NCBI GenBank assembly: GCA_903831635.1
Contig: CAIKYN010000138.1
Span: 1-7,481 of the forward strand
Length of the DNA stretch: 7,481 nucleotides
Source: an uncultured Spartobacteria bacterium
GTDB lineage: Bacteria; Verrucomicrobiota; Verrucomicrobiia; Chthoniobacterales; UBA6821
Direction of reading: 5' to 3'
The notes beneath the pieces were generated by a model. That model saw nothing but the letters and a program-made list of their open reading frames with translations, searched no databases and was not told the DNA's origin. How positions within the stretch are numbered: position 1 is the first letter of the stretch; the number at the start of each line of letters is the position of its first letter. The position numbers and the translations under genes were made by a program. Shown here one piece after another: positions 1 through 6,592 of this stretch.

Positions 1-5
1 AAGTC

Positions 6-875
6 ATGCAGATCTATATCGACGGCGCTTTTTATCCTGAGTCCGAGGCTAAGGTCTCGGTTTTTGATCACGGACTTCTTTATGGGGATGGTGTCTTTGA
101 GGGTATCCGTTTCTACAATGGCAAAGTCTTCCGTCTGGAGGAGCACATCGACCGTCTCTATAAATCGGCCGCTGCGATCCTCATGGTGATTCCTCTTGAC
201 CGAGCAGCCATGACCGAGGCTTTGCTCGAGACGATCCGCCGCAATGAGCTCAAGGATGGTTACATCCGCCTCGTGGTGACTCGCGGAAAGGGGAATCTAG
301 GCCTGAGTCCGGAGCATTGCCCGAAGCCAACGGTCATCATCATTGCCGCAAAGATTACGCTCTATCCTGCGGAGAGCTACGAGAAGGGACTCAAGGTCGT
401 GACCTGTTCCACGCGCCGCATTGCTCACGGGGCACTCAGCCCGATGGTGAAGTCTCTCAACTATCTGAACAATATCATGGCCAAGATCGAGGCGACCCAT
501 GCCGGAGCCGGTGAGGGATTGATGCTCAATGAGCAGGGTCTCGTGGCTGAATGCACTGGGGACAATATCTTCATTGTTTCGGATGGATTGATCACCACGC
601 CTCCTATCTCTTCGGGAGCGCTTGCGGGTGTCACCCGTGCCGTCGCAATTCAGATCGCTGAGGAGTTAGGTCTCGAGGTCTCGGAGCCGCAGATGACCCG
701 CTACGATATCTACACGGCTGACGAGTGCTTCCTGACCGGAACCGCAGCGGAGATCATTCCGGCTGTGGAGCTCGACAAGCGTCCGATTGGGGACGGCAAG
801 CCTGGTCCTGTGACGCGTCGGTTGATTGCTCGATTCCACGAGTTGACACAGACCGAAGGCACGCCGATCTATTAA
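6..875 (+). CDS. ilvE: Branched-chain amino acid aminotransferase (class IV PLP aminotransferase)
   Basis: This cytosolic PLP enzyme is predicted to carry out the last step of valine, leucine and isoleucine synthesis, moving the amino group between glutamate and branched-chain 2-oxo acids. The 289 residues match the usual family length of about 290-310. Visible family motifs are the N-terminal YGDGVFEGIR (26-35), the likely PLP Schiff-base lysine K149 in VKSLNYLNN, the cofactor-binding AECTGDNIF (181-189), TPPISSGALAGVTR (198-211) and GTAAEIIP (245-252). The ECTGDN block resembles the branched-chain EGSGEN form more than the D-amino-acid aminotransferase form. The ATG at 6 is supported by the typical opening MQIYIDGAFYPESEAKVSVF. 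Only five bases precede it, so its ribosome site and promoter are outside the window. It lies 21 bases before mcsA and is probably co-transcribed, although no metabolic link is obvious. A D-amino-acid or 4-amino-4-deoxychorismate enzyme is a less likely alternative. Confidence 0.9.
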   Translation: MQIYIDGAFYPESEAKVSVFDHGLLYGDGVFEGIRFYNGKVFRLEEHIDRLYKSAAAILMVIPLDRAAMTEALLETIRRNELKDGYIRLVVTRGKGNLGLSPEHCPKPTVIIIAAKITLYPAESYEKGLKVVTCSTRRIAHGALSPMVKSLNYLNNIMAKIEATHAGAGEGLMLNEQGLVAECTGDNIFIVSDGLITTPPISSGALAGVTRAVAIQIAEELGLEVSEPQMTRYDIYTADECFLTGTAAEIIPAVELDKRPIGDGKPGPVTRRLIARFHELTQTEGTPIY

Positions 876-896
876 GGAATCCATCCGGCCCAATCC

Positions 897-1505
897 ATGT
901 TCTGTGACGTCTGTAAATCCAAGGAGGCCACGGTCTTCCTGACTCAGATCGTCGATGGGAAGATGCAGAAGGTGAATCTCTGCGAATCCTGCTCGAAGGA
1001 AAAGGGGGTCAATGACCCTACGGGATTTGCCTTGGCCGATCTCTTGCTAGGATTGGGTGCCGCTCAGGAAATCGATAAGAACCCGGCGGGCAATCGCTGT
1101 CCCGTTTGCGGATTTTCACAAGCTGATTTCAAAAAGACGGGCCGCCTCGGATGCAGCGCGTGCTACGATGCCTTTGCCGAGGGGCTCTCGGGAATGCTCA
1201 AGAATATGCACCGGGGCAGCGTCCATACTGGAAAAGTTCCTGCCAAGCTCCGTGCCGGACGTCTCCGCAGTAAAGAGTTGGTCGAGTTACAGGCGAGTCT
1301 GCAAAAAGCCGTGGAGGAAGAGCACTTTGAAGAAGCGGCCTCCATCCGGGACAAAATCCGTACGTTGGAGGAAGAGGTGCGAGCCGAGGAGGCCGAGCTC
1401 ATTGCAATAAAGGAACGCACCTCCGAAGTGAATCGCATTGCCGCGCCCGTGGCCTCTGAAGCATCCCAGGATCTTTCAGTTCCGAAACCCCGCAAGCAGC
1501 CGTGA
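897..1505 (+). CDS. mcsA: McsA-like activator of protein arginine kinase (two zinc-binding CxxC pairs plus UVR motif)
   Basis: McsA is the partner that binds and activates the arginine kinase McsB in stress-related protein quality control. In these 202 residues an N-terminal zinc module has C3/C6 and C29/C32, and a second has C68/C71 and C86/C89, each as two CxxC pairs. A UvrB/UvrC (UVR) helical motif follows at about 128-163, with the core FEEAASIRD (144-152), which probably mediates protein contacts. The last 25 residues or so look unstructured and basic. The length is close to Bacillus McsA (about 185 residues). The ATG at 897 places the first CxxC at residue 3, as is typical, but no close Shine-Dalgarno is seen: the AGGA at 875-878 is 18 bases away. 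The stop overlaps the GTG of mcsB, which suggests translational coupling. The function is assigned from domain order and from the mcsB-clpC neighbours; the fold alone would be annotated only as a UVR-motif protein. Confidence 0.9.
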   Translation: MFCDVCKSKEATVFLTQIVDGKMQKVNLCESCSKEKGVNDPTGFALADLLLGLGAAQEIDKNPAGNRCPVCGFSQADFKKTGRLGCSACYDAFAEGLSGMLKNMHRGSVHTGKVPAKLRAGRLRSKELVELQASLQKAVEEEHFEEAASIRDKIRTLEEEVRAEEAELIAIKERTSEVNRIAAPVASEASQDLSVPKPRKQP

Positions 1506-2641
1506 AGCTTTCCAGGATCATTGCTAATACCGGAGAGTGGCTCAGCGGGGCAGGCCCTCACGATCAGATCGTGGTGAGTAGCAGAGTTCGACTCGCCCGC
1601 AATCTGAAGGGCAAACCTTTCCCGGGGTGGGCTAAGAAAGTAGAGCGTGTCGCCGTGCTCGAGGAGGTTCGCGCAGCAGTGGAGCAGCTTCCCGAGATGG
1701 AGGAATCCTTTTCCGAGAAGTTGGAGGATCTCTCAGCGCTCGAGAAGCAAGTTCTGGTGGAGCGTCATCTCATTAGTCGCGAGCATGCTGCCAAGGGTGC
1801 AGGAAGCGCCGTCGTCATGAACACCTCCCAGACACTAAGCTTCATGATCAATGAGGAGGACCATCTCCGGATGCAGGCGATCCGCGCCGGTCTCCAGCTT
1901 GATGAGGTCTATGCGATGATTAACCAGACGGACTCAGAGTTGGAGGATGCCCTTGACTTTGCCTTCCACAATGACCTTGGTTATTTGACCGCCTGCCCGA
2001 CGAATGTCGGTACAGGGATGAGGGCGAGCGCGATGATGCATCTCCCTGGTCTCGTCATGTCGGAGCAGGTCAACAAGATCATCAATTCAGTCAATAAGAT
2101 CGGCCTTGCTGTGCGCGGGTTGCATGGGGAGGGGACCGAGGCGATGGGAAACCTCTTTCAGGTTTCCAACCAGACGACCCTCGGAGAGACCGAGGAGGAG
2201 ATCATTGGGCGTCTGAACAAGGTCATTTTCCAGATCCTGGAACATGAGCAGAATGCCCGCCAGATTCTCCTCCAGCAGCGCGCCGAGACCCTGCTCGACC
2301 AGATCGGCAGGGCCTACGGCATTCTCTGCCATGCCCATTCGATCACCTCAAAGGAGGCTTTGAATCTCCTCTCCTTCATCAAGATGGGTGTCGATCTTGG
2401 ACTCTTCCCCTCCAATAACCGACTCCATGTGGACGAACTTTTTATCGAGACCCAGCCGGCCCATCTTCAAAAAGGGCTGCAAGTGGCAAAACTCGGGGCT
2501 GAAGAACGCGATTCCTTGCGCGCGGCCCTGATTCGTACGAAGTTAAAACAGATGCCGGAACCGGAGATCGGGAAAATCCCGACAAATGGTTCCCCCACCA
2601 CAAGCACGAGCAGCACTTCCGAAACCAGCGAGGAATCATGA
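1502..2641 (+). CDS. mcsB: Protein arginine kinase McsB (ATP:guanido phosphotransferase family)
   Basis: McsB transfers phosphate from ATP to arginine side chains of proteins, making the phosphoarginine tag read by ClpC. Its fold is that of creatine/arginine kinases. Visible motifs are the nucleotide-binding SSRVRLARN (26-34), NEED (117-120) with a catalytic acidic residue, CPTNVGTGMRASAMMHLPGL (165-184) holding the conserved cysteine C165, and RGLHGEGTEAMGNLFQVSNQ (205-224). RDSLRA at 336-341 fits the RDxxRA motif known as the allosteric phosphoarginine-binding site, which metabolite kinases of the family lack. The 379 residues exceed Bacillus McsB (363) mainly through a Ser/Thr/Glu-rich tail at about 361-379. 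The GTG start at 1502 puts the SSR motif at residue 26, matching the family spacing. It lies inside the mcsA stop (GTGA overlap), with no Shine-Dalgarno visible, so translation is probably coupled to mcsA. The 3' end overlaps clpC. Confidence 0.95.
   Translation: MKLSRIIANTGEWLSGAGPHDQIVVSSRVRLARNLKGKPFPGWAKKVERVAVLEEVRAAVEQLPEMEESFSEKLEDLSALEKQVLVERHLISREHAAKGAGSAVVMNTSQTLSFMINEEDHLRMQAIRAGLQLDEVYAMINQTDSELEDALDFAFHNDLGYLTACPTNVGTGMRASAMMHLPGLVMSEQVNKIINSVNKIGLAVRGLHGEGTEAMGNLFQVSNQTTLGETEEEIIGRLNKVIFQILEHEQNARQILLQQRAETLLDQIGRAYGILCHAHSITSKEALNLLSFIKMGVDLGLFPSNNRLHVDELFIETQPAHLQKGLQVAKLGAEERDSLRAALIRTKLKQMPEPEIGKIPTNGSPTTSTSSTSETSEES
2630..2634 (+). promoter_or_regulatory. Shine-Dalgarno site deciding between tandem clpC starts
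   Basis: GAGGA inside the end of mcsB lies 3 bases before ATG 2638 and 6 bases before ATG 2641. The second spacing is the more usual one. Initiation at 2641 would give an 842-residue ClpC and a one-base TGATG overlap with the mcsB stop. Bacillus ClpC also begins with two methionines, so the tandem start may simply be conserved. It is the clearest Shine-Dalgarno site I found before any gene in this window. Confidence 0.55.
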
Positions 2642-5169
2642 TGAACAATTTCACGCCGCGAGCCCAGCAGGTCTTGGCCCTTTCACGCAAGGAGGCCGAC
2701 CGCTTCAATCACAATTATGTCGGGACCGAGCATCTGCTGCTCGGCCTCATCAAGCTCGGTCAAGGAGTGGCCGTGAATGTGCTCCAGAAGATGGGTCTCG
2801 ATCTCGAGACCGTTCGACAGGAAGTCGAGAAGCAGGTTGGCTCGGGTCAGGAGAACAAAATGGCCGGCAATATTCCCTACACGCCGCGCGTGAAGAAGGT
2901 ACTGGCCTTGGCCGGCAAGGAGGCAAAAGCGCTTCAGCACTCCTATGTCGGCACCGAGCATATCCTCCTTGGTCTGCTCCGTGAAGGAGAAGGAGTTGCT
3001 GCCCAGGTCCTTAAAAATCTGGAAGTCGATCTCGATCGCACACGCAATGAGGTGCTCAAGGAACTTGATCCGAATTTCAACCCTGCCGACGAGGAGGGTG
3101 GAGAGATTCCCGAAGGACACGAGGGTGAGGAAGCCACTGCAGGTGGCGGCTCCGGCCGCAAGGAAGGCAAGACCCCTGCCTTGAAAGCCTTTGGGCGCGA
3201 CCTGACTGAAATCGCTGCCAAGGGAGAGCTAGACCCTGTGATCGGCCGCGCCGAGGAGATCGAGCGCGTCATCCAGATTCTCTGCCGCCGGAGCAAAAAT
3301 AACCCCGTCCTGATCGGTGAGGCTGGTGTCGGCAAGACCGCCATAGCCGAGGGCCTCGCCCAAGAGATCGTTGCGGGCAATGTGCCGGAACTTCTCTCCG
3401 GCAAGCGCGTCATTACACTCGATCTCGCCCTCATGGTGGCCGGTACGAAATACCGCGGTCAGTTTGAGGAACGCATCAAGGCGGTGATGGACGAGATTCG
3501 CAAGAACAAGAACATCATCCTCTTCATCGACGAGATGCACACGATCGTCGGGGCGGGCTCCGCCGAGGGTGCCATGGATGCCTCCAACATCATTAAACCC
3601 GCACTCAGTCGTGGCGAACTTCAGTGCATCGGAGCGACCACGCTCAACGAATACCGTAAGTACATTGAGAAGGACTCCGCTCTCGAGCGACGCTTCCAGT
3701 CTGTCAAAGTCGAGGCTCCCTCCGTGGAGGATACAGTACTTATCCTCAAGGGACTCCGTCCCAAGTACGAGGCTCACCACAAGGCAGTCATCACCGATGC
3801 CGCTCTTGAGGCAGCTGCAAAACTTTCCGATCGCTACTTGACCGGACGCTTCCTGCCGGACAAGGCGATCGATCTCATGGATGAGGCTGGATCGCGTGCC
3901 AGAATCGGTGCAATGACTCGCCCTCCCTCCACCAAGGATCTCGAGGCCGACATCGATCGTATCCGTGGCGAAAAAGAAGCTGCCATCAAGGCTCAGGACT
4001 TCGAAAAAGCCGCCTCCCTCCGCGATACCGAGAAGAAAGCAAAAGAGGATCTGGAGACCGCCCTGGCCACCTGGCGCAAGGAGCGTGATGAACGCGAGGT
4101 CGTCGTCGGTGAGGAGGAAATCATGCACGTCCTCTCCAAGTGGACAGGTGTTCCGCTCAACCGTATGGAGCAAAAGGAGACCGCAAAGCTCCTTGCCATG
4201 GAGGATGACCTCAAGAAGCGTGTCATTGGTCAGGACGAGGCAGTTACCGCAATCAGCAAAGCTCTCCGCCGTTCCCGTGCCGATCTCAAGGATCCCCGTC
4301 GCCCGATCGGTTCCTTCATCTTCCTCGGTCCCACGGGAGTCGGGAAGACCTTCCTGGCCCGCTCGCTTGCGGAATTCATGTTTGGTGATCCCGATGCGCT
4401 GATCCAGATCGACATGTCCGAGTACATGGAGAAGTTCACCTCATCGCGTCTCATCGGATCTCCTCCCGGGTATGTCGGCCACGAGGAGGGTGGGCAACTT
4501 TCTGAGGCAGTACGCCGCCGTCCCTATTCTGTTGTCCTTTTTGATGAGGTCGAGAAGGCCCATCCTGATGTGATGCATCTTCTGCTTCAGATTCTGGAGG
4601 AGGGAACGGTCACCGACAGCCTCGGTCGCAAGATTGACTTCCGGAACACCATTATCATCCTGACCTCGAATGTGGGTGCTGAGTTGATTAAGAAGCAAAC
4701 AACGCTCGGCTTCGGTGCTCCGAAGCACGACGAAGGCTACGATACGATGCAGGGTAAGATTTTGGAGGAGACCAAGAAGGTCTTCAAACCGGAGTTCCTC
4801 AATCGTCTCGATGACATCATCGTCTTCCACACTCTCTCCAAGGAGATGCTGACTCGCATCGTCGATCTCGAAGTGGCCAAGGTGGCCGCCCGCATCAAGG
4901 ACAAGGAAATCATCCTGACTCTCGATGCAGCATCGCATGAGTTCCTGATTGAGAAGGGATACGATCCCACCTATGGAGCTCGCCCGATGCGCCGCGCTGT
5001 GGAGCGCTATCTCGAGGATCCGATGGCCGAGGAGATCCTTCGCGGCTCTTTCAAGGCTGGTGATCAGGTCGAGGTTACTCGTGATGGGGATAAGCTTGCC
5101 TTTAAGGTCTCAGGTCCGGCTGGCAGTCCGCCTCCTGCCCCGGCTAAGACCCGTAAAGCCAAGGGATAA
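2638..5169 (+). CDS. clpC: ATP-dependent Clp protease ATPase subunit ClpC (two-domain AAA+ unfoldase)
   Basis: ClpC is a hexameric cytosolic unfoldase that feeds proteins into ClpP. Domains in order over 843 residues: two Clp-N repeats (about 5-60 and 80-140) with matching YVGTEHLLLGL (27-37) and YVGTEHILLGL (103-113); an acidic, glycine-rich linker (about 150-178); AAA-1 with Walker A GEAGVGKT (227-234), pore loop KYRG (271-274), Walker B IILFIDE (293-299) and R351/R352; an M-domain with a UVR motif (core FEKAASLRD, 455-463); AAA-2 with Walker A GPTGVGKT (564-571), pore loop GYVG (611-614), Walker B VVLFDE (632-637) and sensor-2 GAR (780-782). The LGF at 690-692 is the expected ClpP-docking loop. 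E31 and E107 align with Bacillus ClpC E32 and E106, which bind phosphoarginine. The short single M-domain argues against ClpB, and the doubled N-repeat plus UVR motif against ClpA. Start choice is ambiguous: ATG 2638 or the adjacent ATG 2641, which is better spaced from GAGGA. Confidence 0.97.
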   Translation: MMNNFTPRAQQVLALSRKEADRFNHNYVGTEHLLLGLIKLGQGVAVNVLQKMGLDLETVRQEVEKQVGSGQENKMAGNIPYTPRVKKVLALAGKEAKALQHSYVGTEHILLGLLREGEGVAAQVLKNLEVDLDRTRNEVLKELDPNFNPADEEGGEIPEGHEGEEATAGGGSGRKEGKTPALKAFGRDLTEIAAKGELDPVIGRAEEIERVIQILCRRSKNNPVLIGEAGVGKTAIAEGLAQEIVAGNVPELLSGKRVITLDLALMVAGTKYRGQFEERIKAVMDEIRKNKNIILFIDEMHTIVGAGSAEGAMDASNIIKPALSRGELQCIGATTLNEYRKYIEKDSALERRFQSVKVEAPSVEDTVLILKGLRPKYEAHHKAVITDAALEAAAKLSDRYLTGRFLPDKAIDLMDEAGSRARIGAMTRPPSTKDLEADIDRIRGEKEAAIKAQDFEKAASLRDTEKKAKEDLETALATWRKERDEREVVVGEEEIMHVLSKWTGVPLNRMEQKETAKLLAMEDDLKKRVIGQDEAVTAISKALRRSRADLKDPRRPIGSFIFLGPTGVGKTFLARSLAEFMFGDPDALIQIDMSEYMEKFTSSRLIGSPPGYVGHEEGGQLSEAVRRRPYSVVLFDEVEKAHPDVMHLLLQILEEGTVTDSLGRKIDFRNTIIILTSNVGAELIKKQTTLGFGAPKHDEGYDTMQGKILEETKKVFKPEFLNRLDDIIVFHTLSKEMLTRIVDLEVAKVAARIKDKEIILTLDAASHEFLIEKGYDPTYGARPMRRAVERYLEDPMAEEILRGSFKAGDQVEVTRDGDKLAFKVSGPAGSPPPAPAKTRKAKG

Positions 5170-5199
5170 GATCGCTTCCTTTAGCCATCCGTTAATTTC

Positions 5200-5212
5200 A
5201 GGGCGATGCCCT
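5200..5212 (+). other. Short hairpin overlapping the start codon of the mgtE-like gene
   Basis: The arms AGGGC (5200-5204) and GCCCT (5208-5212) pair perfectly around a three-base loop GAT. The ATG at 5206-5208 sits in the loop and the first stem base. A following C-rich run replaces the U-tract a terminator needs, so this is not an intrinsic terminator. It could reduce translation of the distal gene relative to clpC, but a 5-bp stem can arise by chance. Confidence 0.3.
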
Positions 5213-6216
5213 CCCCCTTATCGTCTGTCGGAAAAGCCCCGGCCGAACATCTGAGTCGTCCTCTTTCCGAGTTCATCACTCCGGGGCCGCCTCCGCTCAG
5301 AGTCGATCAGACTGTTGGTGAGGCCCTGGATGCGATCCGGGTAACGGGCTTGGCGGAGCGGATTTTTTACTTCTATGTCGTCGATGCCGAGGGACGTCTC
5401 TCCGGGGTGGTCCCCGCCAGAAAACTTCTGACGGAGCCACTTGGAAGCCTGATTTCCGAGGTGATGATGAAGAGGGTTCTCTCGCTCCCGGAGCAGGCTC
5501 CCCTGATGCAGGCTTGTGAGTGCTTCATCCTCCATAAGTTTCTGGCGATCCCTGTCGTGGATGGGAACAAAAGACTTCGCGGTATCATTGATGTTGGGCT
5601 CTTTACCGATGAGGTGATGGAGCTCAGTACGGGAACCAATAACGACCAGCTCTTTCAGTCGATCGGTATCCATGTGCAGGAAGTGCTCCATGCCTCCCCG
5701 TGGAAGGCCTTCAGGATTCGTTTTCCTTGGTTGGCAGCCACTGTATCAGGCGGAGTGCTCTGTGCATTTCTGGCCGGCGCTTTTGCGTCGACTCTACAGC
5801 AACGGGTGGTTCTGGCTGTCTTCATGGCTCTGGTCTTGGGCCTTGGCGAGGCGGTAGCAGCTCAGTCACTGGCTCTGACAGTCCAATCACTCCCTCATTC
5901 CCGGATTCGATGGAAATGGCTTCGGGCTAAACTCCATCGCGAGGGAGTCACGGCTGTCATGCTCGGGCTCCTTGCTGGTATTGCAGTTGCGCTGATGGTC
6001 GGGGGCTGCTGGCACGATGTCTTGGCAGCTCTATCGATTGGAGGAAGCGTCGTGCTTTCCATTCTTGTATCGGGTTTGCTCGGGGTACTCGTTCCTGTGC
6101 TGCTCCGAATCGTTCAATGGGATCCGAAGATTGCGGCAGGTCCGATCACTCTCGCTGCAGCGGATCTCTTTACCGTGACCTGCTATCTGGTGACCGCCAG
6201 AATCTTCTTAGGGTAA
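5206..6216 (+). CDS. mgtE: MgtE-like magnesium transporter lacking the N-terminal domain (CBS pair plus membrane domain)
   Basis: Predicted inner-membrane divalent-cation (Mg2+) channel/transporter of the MgtE family. Of 336 residues, about 20-138 form two CBS domains: YFYVVDAEGRLSGVVPARKLL (55-75, minus the last residue here) marks the first and FLAIPVVDGNKRLRGIIDV (112-130) the second. About five hydrophobic helices follow, near 174-196, 201-224, 247-267, 272-302 and 309-335. The last holds D320 in ITLAAADLF, aligning with the pore aspartate D432 of Thermus MgtE, and ends YLVTARIFL much like that protein. Two features are unusual. The roughly 130-residue N-domain of standard 450-residue MgtE is missing, and an in-frame TAG at 5182 rules out a longer start. 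The conserved GLGGNxGxQS appears as GLGEAVAAQS (212-221). Mg2+ transport is therefore inferred rather than certain. The gene begins 36 bases after clpC, without a well-placed Shine-Dalgarno, and probably ends the operon. Confidence 0.82.
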   Translation: MPSPLSSVGKAPAEHLSRPLSEFITPGPPPLRVDQTVGEALDAIRVTGLAERIFYFYVVDAEGRLSGVVPARKLLTEPLGSLISEVMMKRVLSLPEQAPLMQACECFILHKFLAIPVVDGNKRLRGIIDVGLFTDEVMELSTGTNNDQLFQSIGIHVQEVLHASPWKAFRIRFPWLAATVSGGVLCAFLAGAFASTLQQRVVLAVFMALVLGLGEAVAAQSLALTVQSLPHSRIRWKWLRAKLHREGVTAVMLGLLAGIAVALMVGGCWHDVLAALSIGGSVVLSILVSGLLGVLVPVLLRIVQWDPKIAAGPITLAAADLFTVTCYLVTARIFLG

Positions 6217-6322
6217 AGCCTCCTTTGTCTCCCCCCTGGAGAGTAAAACTGCTATCCGAATTTCTCGATGATCCCAGTCCTCGAGTTCCCTTTACATTTC
6301 CTTGATGGTCATTGAATAACTC

Positions 6323-6338
6323 ATCTCACGGGTGACAT
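6323..6338. repeat. Imperfect 16-bp palindrome, ATCTCAC-GG-GTGACAT
   Basis: Arms 6323-6329 and 6332-6338 pair at six of seven positions around a GG centre. The inner TCAC/GTGA is perfect. The symmetry and size suit a dimeric regulator, but nothing links it to a known protein and chance is possible. Confidence 0.25.
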
Positions 6339-6387
6339 CTTTCATGTGTTATGGCGCTCAAAGAAATGTACGATTCAAGCATCTTCA

Positions 6388-6404
6388 TAATATTTTGAAT
6401 ATTA
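6388..6404. repeat. 17-bp inverted repeat, TAATATT-TTG-AATATTA
   Basis: Perfect 7-bp arms (6388-6394 and 6398-6404) flank a TTG centre. The symmetry continues outward: CTTCA (6383-6387) pairs with TGAAG (6406-6410) after a one-base bulge. It lies about 190 bases before the GH3 start. It could be an operator or a hairpin in the leader RNA. No U-tract follows, so it is not a terminator for the upstream operon. Confidence 0.4.
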
Positions 6405-6579
6405 TTGAAGGATCTTGCCAAGGTAATGGTTTCTGGGATCATGAATTTCCCCAGAATATGAAAAAGTATCCGAGTTTCAATCGGGCTGATGATGTCCTGT
6501 TCCCCTTCCAAGGAATTTTGAAATCTCCTCGGGAATGGGGATTAGTGCGGACTCTGATCCATCAATCCCACGGTATCGT

Positions 6580-6592
6580 TTGAATTATTCAA
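6580..6592. promoter_or_regulatory. 13-bp perfect palindrome next to the GH3 start, TTGAAT-T-ATTCAA (candidate operator)
   Basis: Perfect 6-bp arms surround a single T, ending five bases before ATG 6598 where a ribosome site would normally be. A bound repressor, or pairing in the mRNA, would be well placed to limit expression. The TTGAAT half-site recurs upstream at 6312-6317 and 6395-6400, and ATTCAA at 6373-6378. The operator role is inference from symmetry and position only. Confidence 0.35.

Noticed and set aside
3229..4173. Long open frame on the minus strand (314 codons) opposite clpC
   Set aside because: It lies wholly opposite the conserved AAA-1 and middle domains of ClpC, and its translation shows no known domain. 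Such frames are common opposite coding DNA with strong codon bias.
4441..4938. Minus-strand open frame opposite the second AAA domain of clpC
   Set aside because: Same pattern as the other antisense frame: no recognisable motif and fully explained as a shadow of clpC codons.
2638..5169. clpC as ClpB or ClpA
   Set aside because: The middle domain is short and contains a UVR motif, unlike the long ClpB coiled coil, and the LGF ClpP loop is present. ClpA lacks this middle domain.
6228..6242. Possible terminator after the mgtE-like gene: TCTCC-CCCCT-GGAGA
   Set aside because: The stem is only five pairs and no run of T follows, so it does not meet the pattern of an intrinsic terminator.
6326..6511. 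61-codon minus-strand open frame in the intergenic region
   Set aside because: No recognisable motif and no convincing start context. An AT-rich stretch of this size easily yields such a frame.
6518..6546. Possible sigma-70 promoter for the GH3 gene: TTGAAA, 17 bases, ATTAGT
   Set aside because: The -35-like box is good, but the -10-like box matches TATAAT at only three of six positions. Not enough to annotate.
6332..6583. 83-codon open frame starting with GTG in the intergenic region
   Set aside because: No family resemblance, no ribosome site, composition unlike the neighbouring genes, and overlap with the inverted repeats. It is noted only as part of the gap.
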